Shown piece by piece: positions 1-9,735 of a DNA stretch of 64,000 nucleotides. The notes under the pieces are model-generated. The model was not told where the DNA came from. It did no database searches and saw nothing but the letters and a program-made list of their open reading frames with translations. The translations under genes were made by a program, and so were the position numbers. Position 1 is the first letter of the stretch. Every line of letters starts with the position of its first letter. The stretch is from Acanthamoeba castellanii str. Neff. Taxonomy: Eukaryota > Discosea > Longamoebia > Acanthamoebidae. The stretch covers positions 1-64,000 of the forward strand of contig NW_004457702.1 of NCBI RefSeq assembly GCF_000313135.1. The letters run 5' to 3'.

Positions 1-1173
1 TCTCCGAACGTGTGAACCAGATGAGACTTGCACTGCCACAAAACCGACGGTACACCACCGCGCCGTGAGTTGTCGTTACCCACAACGTTGCAGCGACACT
101 CTGGGAGGCTCGACAACCGTCTCACGGAGGCCTCCGGGGGGGGGGGTGGAGAGGTGCGTACATCGCGGTAGTTCTCCTCGAGGAGGAAAAAATCACGAAG
201 AGGGCGAACATGAGCGAGGGAATGAACGACGGCGTTGATGTAGTCGTTGTTCTTGATGTTGTTGAGGCCCACCACACCCGGATAGTAGACCGAACCATCC
301 AGCGCATGGGACGGGAGGGCGATGCTGTCCAGCTTCGTCACAAGTTCGCGCGTGTAGCGAGGATGCAGCACGAACTGCACACAAATCGTTGGGAGTGAAT
401 ACCCACAAAACCCAACGAGTTGTTAGCGTCGTCGCCCATTGCGAGATCCATCGGATCGGACGCGGCAAAGGTGCCAGCATGTTGGGCCAGGGCGATTACC
501 TTGATGTCGTCCAGCGAGGGATCCTGCACCTCGTAGCCATCGGGCAGGCAGTAAACCTGGCCGGCCACGGTTAATCATCCGTAGCGCGCACTGAGCAGCC
601 GGCCGATACGGGCGCCTACTACTACACGGCCCAGAAGTAGGCTGGGGGCATGTAGTGGACAAAAAGGTACCTTTTCGTTGAGGAGATTAATGAACACGTG
701 GTGGTCCGCTTGCAAGCTGTGGTAGTAGGCGTGCGATCCTCGGCCCCTTCCTGCGGGGTCCCCACAGACGTAAACCACCAGCATCAACGGCAGCATAAGA
801 AGGGAAAAGTGAGGATGGAATAAGATTAACGACAAGTGGAGAAGGGAGAAGGCGTGCCTTGGAAGTACTTGCCACACGTGAGGCACGCGTAGACGTTTAC
901 GTTGGTCGATGACACACTACACACTTTTTCGAAATCGAAGTCCAGCAGGGCACGGTTCACCGTGTCGAGGTAGGGACAGCGTCTCACCACGGCCCCCGTT
1001 GCGTGTGCTCCCCTGCGACTCTCGTCTTGCTCATCATCTACGTGCTTGGGTCTTTTGCTGTGGCTACCTTCAGCTCCTGCCACAGAATCGTTTTGGTTTT
1101 CGGACGAGGTAGGCTGTTTCCGCTTAACGACCTCCACCCCGCTCTCCTTCTCGCCCTCTTGCTGCTGCTCCAT
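1..1173 (-). CDS. USP39: USP39/Sad1, tri-snRNP ubiquitin-like protease homologue (5' part)
   Basis: Splicing factor of the U4/U6.U5 tri-snRNP; the family is a catalytically dead ubiquitin-specific protease. The ATG at 1173 opens an acidic/basic leader (MEQQQEGEKESG...) followed by a ZnF-UBP domain with 'CPYLDTVNRALLDFDFEKVC', 'VYACLTCGKYFQG', 'SHAYYHSLQADHHVFINL' and 'VYCLPDGYEVQDPSLDDIK'. A further exon (about 1-377) gives 'FVLHPRYTRELVTKLDSI' and the USP box 'PGVVGLNNIKNNDYINAVV', in which Asp stands where active USPs have the catalytic Cys, as in USP39. The intron 751-857 appears to use a GC donor (CCAAG|GCACGC), because the flanking exons join in frame only there. The 3' end lies beyond the window edge. 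The close match to the human USP39 order, recalled from memory, makes the call firm; exon ends are my reading. Confidence 0.9.
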
Positions 1174-1841
1174 GCTGGTTTCTGCTGGACTGGACCGAGA
1201 AAGAAAAAGAAAAAGTTTACTTCTTTCCCACAGGGTCGACAAAAAAATAGAAGAAATGTAGCCCAGCGCTGTGCTGTGCCATGCCATCATGCTGTGCTGT
1301 GCTATGCCATGCCATGCTGTTTCCTCCTCTGCCCCATTGGTGGCTCACTGCCTCAACATCACCTATATGATGGAATATGTTGGATATTGTGTGACATCAA
1401 TATGGTGTTTGAGTCAGTGTTGCATGGATGTTCATCCCACTGTTGTCATGCATGCACCAGTCACTGGTGAAGTTCAGGGTGCATAGTACAATCCAGTACA
1501 CTGCAACTGTCATGGGCAATTGGCAGGGTTCCTCAGCAGGGAGTTGCATACCCATACAAAGGGGTGAGCCAAAAGATCAAGAGAGGTTCCTTGAATTGCT
1601 GGATGAGGTCAATCAAGGACTGTTGCAGTTCAGTACAGTATTACAGGTTGTGGAGTGGAAGGAAAGTGTTGTGGAGAATAATAGAGTAAAGGTGGGCAGG
1701 AGATGGTGTAGGAGGTTGAGTGGCTGGGATTATCCCAAAGGATATTGACAGGGCCTTCCCACTGGAATCAGTGGACACATAATCATTGAGGAAGACAAGG
1801 TTCAGGATGCATCCTGACAAGTAAGGTAGAAAACAGATGGT

Positions 1842-2120
1842 CTAGATCCTTGTGCATATGGCCAACAGGGAGGAGATCTGAATGTTTGAAAGACACCATT
1901 TGGTAACAGCCATTTGCAATAGGCATGGGGTTGGGATGTGGAAGGGAAGCATGACATCAGTTGAACTGTCCATTATGATTGACATGCAGTTTTGAGGATC
2001 CACCAAAGCCTCCAGTTGGTTTTGGTGATAGCAGGTGTGCTCATGTTCTACCAGAGTCAGAAGCTCCTTCTTATTTGCCTTGACCCTCTCTCTCATGGTG
2101 TGACATTGAGTTGTTGGTCA
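1842..2120 (-). pseudogene. fragment resembling a DDE-type transposase family
   Basis: The minus strand keeps an open stretch reading 'CPTCAMTNNSMSHHERERVK...', 'LLTLVEHEHTCYHQNQLEAL' and 'VDPQNCMSIIMDSSTDVMLP'. The order CxxC, then a basic helix, then 'v..ER..Y......a...p....SIIiDgmD....lP' recalls a widespread transposon-derived protein family of invertebrates and protists; that recollection could be wrong. The usual 'DGMD' is 'DSSTD' here and downstream frames are broken. It lies in CpG-free DNA, fitting a dead copy. Confidence 0.4.
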
Positions 2121-2170
2121 TGGCACAGGTGGGACAGGGACCCAGGTGAGTAAACTTGTGGAAACTTAAG

Positions 2171-2548
2171 AACTTGTGGTCATTTGAAATGAGAGGTCAC
2201 AAATGACTGTGGAATATTTGTGCTAAAATTGTGTGAGATTTGACATTTTTGATTTATAGGGCAGTTTTGAAGATATGGATCTGCATGTGTGATTTTGACA
2301 TGCTAGACCACTGCTTATAAGTCATATTGAGGGATTTGAGATGAAAATGATTTGATAAAAACTTGGAATTTATGGAGTTAAAAGTGATTTTATCAGTCTG
2401 CCATTTCTCAAGATGCTCCCAATTTTGTCTTGCTATTCTTAAATTAAAACCATTTTTGTGTTATCAAAACTATTTTTATGAGCTTATACTCACAAACAAA
2501 ATCACTTTTCAAAATGACTGGACGTCTCATTTCAAATGACCACAAGTT
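2171..2548. mobile_element. MITE-like element with 28-bp terminal inverted repeats
   Basis: The ends 2171-2198 and 2521-2548 are inverted repeats matching at 27 of 28 positions (outer part AACTTGTGGTCATTTGAAAT). The tetranucleotide TAAG sits directly outside both ends (2167-2170 and 2549-2552), a perfect candidate target-site duplication. The 378-bp interior is AT-rich, has no open frame and contains a further inverted motif (AAAAGTGATTTT near 2380 and AAATCACTTTT near 2498). These are the hallmarks of a non-autonomous DNA transposon; the superfamily is undetermined. Confidence 0.7.
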
Positions 2549-2974
2549 TAAGGTGAGTTTCAGTGTAGTCTGGAGCAGAGGCAGCACACCAGTTGGTGGC
2601 TGAGCTGGCACCAGGCCTTGCCAACTACAACATCATCACCTGTGCTGACAAGAACTGCAAGCATGCACACATGGTAAGGGAAGCAGTTCAACAAGACAGT
2701 GGCTGGCAAGCACAACAGCTACCTACCACTCCCCCAGGGCTCTGTTTGCCTCTTGAACAAGCACTTCACTGCTGCCAACCTGTGTGATGACCAACATCTC
2801 TCAAGTATATACACTGAAGCTGGTAACAGTCAAGCAGGAGACAGTTGGTCTTTCTCCTTTTCACTCTTTTTCACTAACTATCTGGCAGCATGTACAGATT
2901 GTCAGGGCTGTAACACCAGCATCTGCACACCCTCCAGAAACAGACTGGTGTCATCAGTACACTTTGGCCAGTTC

Positions 2975-3178
2975 TGTTGGAGGTGAAGAAGACGAGAAGC
3001 TGAGAAGCTAAAGAGACATGAAGATGTCTGAAAGGAAAAAGGTAATGTATTGAGGAGATCTGAAACGGTACAAGTGTGAAGTCAGAGGAAATAAGAGGGA
3101 ATAAAGAAAAGAAAGGTAAACATAAAGAAAGATAGAGAAAAAAAGAGAGAGAGAGAGAGAGATGAAGAGTATCCAACA
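2975..3178 (-). repeat. copia LTR (3' LTR of the element)
   Basis: A 204-bp LTR with terminal TGTTGG/CCAACA and a GA-rich tract of variable length near its outer end. Apart from that tract it differs from the other LTR of the element at one base, CpG here (GAAACGGTAC) against CpA there. Confidence 0.95.
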
Positions 3179-3190
3179 CTCCCCCTTGAG
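3179..3190 (-). other. polypurine tract of the copia element
   Basis: On the minus strand CTCAAGGGGGAG ends exactly at the LTR start, the standard position of the plus-strand primer. It lies only a few codons after the reverse-transcriptase motif, showing that the rest of RT and RNase H were lost. Confidence 0.75.
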
Positions 3191-3213
3191 TTGAAAGAGA
3201 TTGCACGTTCACT

Positions 3214-6200
3214 TCAGTTTCTAACGGAGGCATCAACGTCGACGGGCGAACTGACAATCAGGAGATTGTCAACGTAGACGGATAGGATGACGAGCGGTCT
3301 GCCACTGGAGCTGGAGTGGATGAAGGTGCAGTGAAGCTCTGGGTCATAGGGTCCCTGGTCACCATCACTGCTAGCACAGTGATTGTGCAAGGCGTAGAGG
3401 CACAGGTCCATGGATGCCACTGTGAAGCCAATCTGGACGAGGAAGGTGTCGAGAGTGCAGTTCCACACCAGAGGGGCCTGCTTGTCTGGTTGACAGGCCA
3501 TCAGCACATGCTGGGTTCTCAAGCTGAAGGCCCTCAAGATCTTCAAAGCCCACTTTGTCGCATGTGGCTTCTCGCAGAAGGCTGGGATTGACTTTGATGA
3601 CATGTACACTCCCATACTTCAACTTGAGAACCTTCGCCTTCCCTGAAGGTTTGTGGAACAGTGGTGGTGTGCTGGGCGAGGTTCAGCGCGTGGTCCATTC
3701 GCCGTAGTTGGAGCATTGTGTGGGCCGCGTGTGTGGGCGCCTCGTGGGCAAGAGAGGAGAGCAGGTTCAGCCTCGCAGGTTGGCGCACGTTGCGGCCGGA
3801 TCGGGTGACCGCCACAGTTTCGCCGCTGTACTTCGCGCTTGCGGCGGCTGCCCGCTCGATCTGCTTGCTGCTGGTTGTGGTGGAGCCGCGTGCTGAGCCG
3901 ATGATCTGCGTGCTTGTCGGGGTGCACTCCGGAGGCGTTGCCGTGGCCGGAGCAGTTGCCGTGTGAGACGCAGGACCTGCTGGACTGACGTCCAAGGGCG
4001 CTGGCGGAGAGACACTGGCCGCAGCGCCTGAGGCCATTGGCGTGGGACAGTCAGGGCTAGCCAGGTCAGGCAATGGCGGTTCATGGGTCGACGCGGTCTC
4101 TGTGGAGTCGGCAGGCGTGTTGGCAATTGCATCACCGCCCAGGATCGGGGAAGACAGTGTAGCCAGCGTGTCGTCATCATTGTCCAGTAGCAGAGGGACG
4201 CAGATGTGCGTGGGCGGTGGGCGGTCATCTGGAGGACACGACGCGCAGCGTTCGTTGAAGACAACATTGCACGTGTCGACAATGCGGCGTTGGCTGACAA
4301 TGTAGACCCAGTAGGTGGACAGTGAGTAGTCCACCACGCTCATGAAGCGCACAGGCACAGACTGCTTGGAGATCTTGTGCCGCTCGTGTGCGTGCAGGCG
4401 CATCCGACCTGGAGCGCCAAACACGTGAATGTGTCTGGACGGCGGTGCGACGCCATTCCAAAGCAGATACGGGGATGCACTGTCCAGGTTGGCCTGAGTG
4501 GGCGTCAGGTTGATGACGTTGCATGCGTAGCGTGCAGCCTCAGCCCACCACTCGCTGGGGAGGCGAGCGTTGAAGAGCAGGCACTGAACGCGCGTCATAA
4601 CCTCGCGGTTAAACTGCTCGACGACACTGTTGTATTCAGACGTGTAGGGTGGTGTAGGCTCCCTTTTGGCGCCGATGTCAAGGATCCATGCACCCATGAG
4701 CGCGTTGAGCTCGCGTGCGTTGTCGAGATGGACCTGATGGATGCGCACCGCCGGAGGGAACGAGGCAGCAATCGCCTGAAGAGCCGCATGGATGGCGGTG
4801 GAGGTCTTGTTGGGCAGCGGGCGAACGAAATGCATGTGCGAGTACGAATCGGTGACGGTGAGTAGGTAGGCGTGCCCACCAGCTGATTGGTGCCTCATCG
4901 GCCCAATCAGGTCAAGTGAGAGGAGATCGCCGGGGTAGGCGCCTCGCACGGAGTGGTTCGTGCATGGTACCCTGCTGACGCCACGCACGGTCTGCTTCCC
5001 AGCAAGGCAGACGTCACAGATGGGCGACAGCGAGGATGACAGAGCCGCGCGCTTCTCACGCTCGCTGAGGTCGGCGGACTGCCGGACGAACTCGTGGCAT
5101 CGCCGTTCACTGACGTGGCCAAGCCGATGGTGAATGAGATCAAGGCACAGTGGTGAGGTGGCCGCCACAAGCGCGGCATGTGGTGTGGCAATGTCAGCTG
5201 GAGTGAAGGTGATGTTGAAATAGTAGAGGTTCCCACTCCAGTAGCTGAACAGGTGTAGTTTGTCGTCCAGGTAGAATAGGAATCCGCATTGCTGGTCGAA
5301 CGCGACCCGGCACCCGGCATCCAGTAGCTGCTGAGGTGAGATCAGAGTGTGTGAAGCGCCAGGTATGTATGCGACATCACACATCATGATGTTGCTGGCC
5401 TGGCCGTCGACAATGGTGGTGCTGCGCAGGGTGCCGTGCCCCAGACACTCGATGTGTCCGCCGTCGGCGCACACCAGCCTCGACGGGAGCGCGAGAGGAA
5501 TGAAGTTGTGGAGCAGGTCCCTTTGGTTGGTGGTGTGTTGCGTGGCGCTGGTGTCGGCGATGGTAGGTAGATGGATGGGCGCGACCAGGGAGAAGACTGA
5601 GTAGTTCTGGAATGGTTTATTGGGTGTCGGCTCAGAGGAGAGAGCAGCACCGGCAGCAGACTCACTGACAATGGCGAAATCGCTTGGGTGGGCTGCAGCG
5701 GTGGCGGCGGTCATGGCGGCGAGAATGGACGACTGCGGCGTGTGTAGCAGGAAAGAAGACGCAGCCGCGACGGCGGCGGCAGTCATCGCAGCAAGAGCGG
5801 CGGTGTGCGCGGTCTGGGGAGTAGCTCGAGGCGTGGCGCCGGCGAGACCACGAGCGGCAGCCTCGCGACATTCCTCCAGCGAGTGACCACTGGAGTTGTG
5901 CAGGGAGCACCAGCGGCCTCTGTCGCTGCCCCAGTTGTCACGACGTTGCTGGCGTGGCAAGCGAGGCCCAGTCGGGTGCCGCGGTGGCAGAGAGTTCGGC
6001 GGCGTCTGCGCGTGCGCGCCGTACGGCGCTTGACGGTGTTGGAATGCCGGACGCCCGTGGTGCTGGCCTTGGCCGGCGTAGAGGATGGTGTCAGAGCTGG
6101 GGCTGGCATGATGGGAGGCCTCGACGTGGTCGAGTGCCTTGAGAACGGCCTCTGTGGCCGTGTCGTCGGCGAGTGCATTGAATTGAGCCTCGAAAGCCGG

Positions 6201-6884
6201 GTTGATGCTTTTGAGGGCTGTTGCGAGAATCATGAGGCGGCTCCGTTCCGACATCTTGTGTCCTCCGGTCTCGATGGCGAGCATGTTGATGAGGGCCTGG
6301 ATCCGTGCCCAGATGGAGCGCACAGTGTCACCGGGGCAAACCAGGTAGAAGTCAGGCCATCCAAGGTCGCGCCGCGCGGCTTGGAGGGCGACGTCGTTGT
6401 TGCCATATCAATTATTGATCGCCATCCAGAGAGCTAGAGGGCAGCCGTCACTCATGCCGGATATGTCCTCAAGTAGCTCAGGGGCAATAGTACTGCAGAT
6501 GAAGACAAAGGTTTTGCAACGTCCCTTACACAGCTCGCGAGCGGCCTTGAGGGCCAGTTCATCTCCAACGAAGGCGGCAATCTGCTTCTTCTTGACGTCT
6601 TCCGACTTCGCCTTCGCGGCCAACGACTTCTTGCCAGAAGTGGATTCCAACGCGATGGAGATTGTTGATGTGATGTCAAGAGCCTCAAACAGATGTGCCA
6701 TATGCTCAGCGTCATAGTCATCCACCGCCTGGACGATCACAGTGTAGTCGGTGGTGACATATTTCGAGTGTCCTTGTTCATGGAGAGCAAGGCATACAGT
6801 TCAAATCCACTCAGCAAAGGACGATTGGTCTCGAAGCGGTGTGACTTGAAGACCGTTGATGTTGGTGTTGGTGTTGTTACTCAT
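3214..6884 (-). pseudogene. copia gag-pol, broken
   Basis: The frame opens at 6884 (MSNNTNTNING) and runs with two in-frame TGA codons, 6801-6803 and 6408-6410; both would be CGA before a C-to-T change. Gag carries a knuckle variant 'WCSLHNSSGHSLEEC'. The protease motif reads DTSATQH, with Ser (5547-5549) in place of the Gly of D[ST]GA. Integrase shows the HHCC zinc site ('HHRLGH'...'CDVCLAGK') and the acidic triad in 'LLSLDLIGPM', 'HLDNARELN' and 'SEYNSVVEQFNRE'. Between 3615 and 3543 the frame shifts; the remaining RT gives 'PDKQAPLVW' and 'SVYVDNLLI' (YVDD changed to YVDN) and stops at the polypurine tract. The fingers region and RNase H are missing. It is a non-functional polyprotein. Confidence 0.9.
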
Positions 6885-6964
6885 GGTGTAATGGTGAACC
6901 AGATTGAAAGAATTTGTACACAGAGATGTGGTGATTGTTGTTGAGAGTGGCACTAGATGTAGCA

Positions 6965-6977
6965 TGGGCCCATAACC
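6965..6977 (-). other. primer-binding site matching the anticodon arm of tRNA-iMet
   Basis: On the minus strand GGTTATGGGCCCA begins directly after the LTR. Its complement TGGGCCCATAACC equals the anticodon-arm segment of eukaryotic initiator methionine tRNA as I recall it. This is not the usual complement of a tRNA 3' end. It matches the half-tRNA priming known for Drosophila copia, where a 5' half of tRNA-iMet is the primer. Confidence 0.8.
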
Positions 6978-7179
6978 TGTTGGAGGTGAAGAAGACGAGA
7001 AGCTGAGAAGCTAAAGAGACATGAAGATGTCTGAAAGGAAAAAGGTAATGTATTGAGGAGATCTGAAACAGTACAAGTGTGAAGTCAGAGGAAATAAGAG
7101 GGAATAAAGAAAAGAAAGGTAAACATAAAGAAAGATAGAGAAAAAAGAAGAGAGAGAGAGAGATGAAGAGTATCCAACA
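6978..7179 (-). repeat. copia LTR (5' LTR of the element)
   Basis: A 202-bp copy of the same LTR. It is followed on + by AGTTC, the second half of the target-site duplication. It reads GAAACAGTAC where the sister LTR has GAAACGGTAC. Confidence 0.95.
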
Positions 7180-7184
7180 AGTTC

Positions 7185-9735
7185 AATGCACATAATCTGA
7201 GAAATGTGAACAGAAAATGTGTAGAAAATGCAAGAAAAGACCTTAAAAATGCACAGAACCAAGGGAACTTGATGTGCCTGTGTTCACCTTTGAACATCTT
7301 GTGGAAGTGAGACTCAACAGCTTGATGTGGCAAGTATTTCCAGTTCCTTAGTCATGATCATTGCATGTATACAGAGGTTGAGTTGGGAGCATGACAGCTG
7401 TACTGGAGTAAGGGAGAAGGTGAGCAAAACAGGTGATGAGTATTGTGTACATGTACATGATAAAATGGGGATGTGGTGAAGGTAGCAGTGAGGCTCTGGA
7501 ATGGCAGTAATAGGATAAGGGCGCCAGATGGAGGGCAGAGGGACATGGTGGTGGGAGAAGATGAGGACATTGAAGCTGCTGATGACAGGGTCAGAAGCAA
7601 GGAGGGGGAAGTGAAGGAAAAGTGGAGAAGATGGAAAACTTGGAGGCTCTTGTGCTTCTATGTCCATGATGCTGTGGGTGATGTTGGAAGGAGAAGAGCT
7701 GATGTAGAAGCCAATGCTGCAGGTTGTGGAAAGTCGTTCCATGGCATCCAATACACATTGTAATTTGTCAACAAATAAAACCTCCAATCACATTGGAAGT
7801 TGTCAATGAATAAAAAAAAATGGATAGGGAAGAGGAAGGACGAACCAGCCATGAAATTGGAGAGGTTTGGCAAGTAGCCTGTGCAGCAGGCCAGTCATGC
7901 AAGGGCTGTATTTCTTCTGCAGCTCCACCTGAGCCTTGTGGCGTTGCTTCAATGTAGGCACAGCAGCTTTGGAAGAGGACTGCAGTGAAAGAGAGACATG
8001 AGTAAAGTGGAAGAAAAGAGTGCCAATAAGAGAAGCATATGGAGACCTTTGGCCAAGGCTTCAAGTCAGCGTTGTGGAAGCTTGTAGATTCAGAATGGGG
8101 CAGCATGGACTTCTCCTCTGTGAGGGATGCAGCTTTGGCAGCAGTGAGCTCATGCTGCAGTCCATGACATCAAAGGTGATCATGGCTGGCTTCTGGATGT
8201 TGATGGTATGGCCATCAGGTGTGATGTACTTGGTGGGGCAGATGCATTTCCAGATGTTACAGCCTCAAGCACCTCAGCAGGTGTTGCAGTTCAAGGTCGC
8301 TGTATTTGATAGGTGAGGCATGATGAGGAGAAAAATATAAAAAGGGGAGCTCATGTACTAGGTTGTGCTGGGTGGCAAGGGCTGCAGGGTTAGTCTGGGA
8401 TTTATCCCATTAGGGCCAGGAGTATCTTTTCTGGGACAGATACTATTCTGTACTGGCCCTCATCTGCCCTTGTATGATGCACCTGTAGACTGTTGTGCTG
8501 TACTTGTTGGTGAAGAGGGCTTGTCATAGCTCCCTATGTTCAGGCTTCTCCACTTCAATAGGAAAGGTATCAACCATTCCTGTGGAATGCAGTCAGGCAA
8601 AATGCTAGAGGGGATGATTAAATCATGATAGAAACCTCACTGCACCTGTGAAGAGATAGGGGAAGTCAGGGGTATCATCCCACCTGATCTCATCAATCAT
8701 GTTTGCCAGGGTGATGAGGTGTGGCAGCACTGTTTCTTGCAAGTTGATGCAGAACAGCCAAGAACAATGCTGCTCTGGATGGCTAAAGCCAGTTAGCTAC
8801 TTTGTTCAGGTTGAGGGGTTTTAGGGATGGCACCTGGCGACGGGTTGGATACAGGTGGATATAAGCAAGGGCCTGCACAAAATGTGCCCATTGTATGCTG
8901 TTGCTTTTCATGCTGTTTGTGAAGCTGATTATGCACCACAACTGCATATGTGTATGTGATAGAATGTTTGCTAATTCATCTCCTAGCCCACAGAAGAGGA
9001 GCTCTCCATGCCTCCTGAGGAGGCCATCTCAAGTGTTATGGTGTCCTCTGTGCAGATCATGTGAAGTTGAATGATCAGTTGGTGACCACTAGAGGACACA
9101 GAGTTCTCTCTACATCAATGAATAAGATGGGCATTCTGACCATGGAGCATCTGCTTGTTCAAGAGCTGCCTCCCTCTCTGTGCATCCTTAAAGATGACAT
9201 GCCTGAATACTGCATCATCAACAACAATCATCACATAGACTGCACAGCAGCTTTTCCCTGCTCTGACTAATACCCTTTCTCCATATCCAGAACATGGTCT
9301 CAGAAGACAACATTCACAGACACACAACACAATCATGAATGGTGGAAGAGAGGCATACCTTGTTGGACATGAGGGCCTGTGGCACTGCCATCCTCCAGCT
9401 TGAGCTCCAGCAAATACTGGAGATTTGTGCCAATGATGAGCAACATGACACACATGACACACACACAACACACACATGACACATGTGACAACACACATGG
9501 GCACATAGGGGCAGTCATACCTGTCTTGTTGTGGAAGGAGCCCTTGAGGAGTTTGATGGAGGCTGCATTCAGTGTCACTCCTTTGATCCCAACACTGGGG
9601 TTTCCTCAGCCACACTTCAAGAAATGATGGCTACTGCTAGTTAGACATCTCCTTTCAAAAGTTGTTGTTGGTGGAAAGGCAATGTGAGCCTGCTGTACAA
9701 TGGTGGGGGAGTCACAACAAAGGATGAGGCATTGC
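7185..9735. other. CpG-poor segment right of the copia insertion, with decayed exons
   Basis: Continuation of the host segment split by the retrotransposon: roughly nine CpGs in 2.5 kb. On the minus strand several exon-like pieces remain, for example 'KGVTLNAASIKLLKG' (about 9540-9590), 'YLLELKLEDGSATGPHVQQ' (about 9362-9418) with a GTATGC donor, and 'KAAVPTLKQRHKAQVELQKK' (about 7920-7979) preceded by an intron-like GTCTCC...CACTGCAG. Between the first two lies a minisatellite of CATGACACA type that looks like a normal intron of this genome after CpG decay. I recognise no family. This is probably a decayed gene on the minus strand rather than an expressed one. Confidence 0.6.

Larger units (their letters stand above)
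1268..2974. other. CpG-free repeat segment left of the copia insertion
   Basis: I read every line of this stretch. From 1268 to 2990 there is a single CpG (2523), although the surrounding genes are CpG-rich; TpG and CpA are abundant. It contains a MITE-like element and a transposase-like fragment, both annotated separately. Short coding-looking stretches (for example 'ERFLELLDEVNQGLLQF' near 1590 on + and 'SYLPLPQGSVCLLNKHFTAANL' near 2710 on +) are interrupted by stops. No intact gene is supported. The same segment resumes at 7185 after the retrotransposon. Best read as old, decayed repeat or duplicated-gene DNA. Confidence 0.75.
2975..7179 (-). mobile_element. Ty1/copia LTR retrotransposon, complete ends, internally deleted
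   Basis: A 4,205-bp element on the minus strand. It has two near-identical LTRs (2975-3178 and 6978-7179) with ends TGTTGG...CCAACA, flanked by the perfect 5-bp duplication AGTTC (2970-2974 and 7180-7184). Inside are a primer-binding site next to the upstream LTR, one gag-pol frame with gag, protease, GAG-pre-integrase, integrase and reverse transcriptase in copia order, and a polypurine tract at the other LTR. The interior is CpG-rich, unlike the CpG-free host DNA, so the insertion is younger than the decay around it. It cannot be autonomous: gag carries two stops, the RT is frameshifted and truncated, and no RNase H region remains before the polypurine tract. Confidence 0.95.

Noticed and set aside
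4042..6437. Long plus-strand open frames (for example 5805-6437) opposite the retrotransposon
   Set aside because: They are antisense shadows of the GC-rich gag-pol frame without domains or splice context.
6965..6977. Part of a tRNA-iMet gene
   Set aside because: Only 13 bases match; no acceptor, D or T arm is present. Position beside the LTR makes it a primer-binding site.
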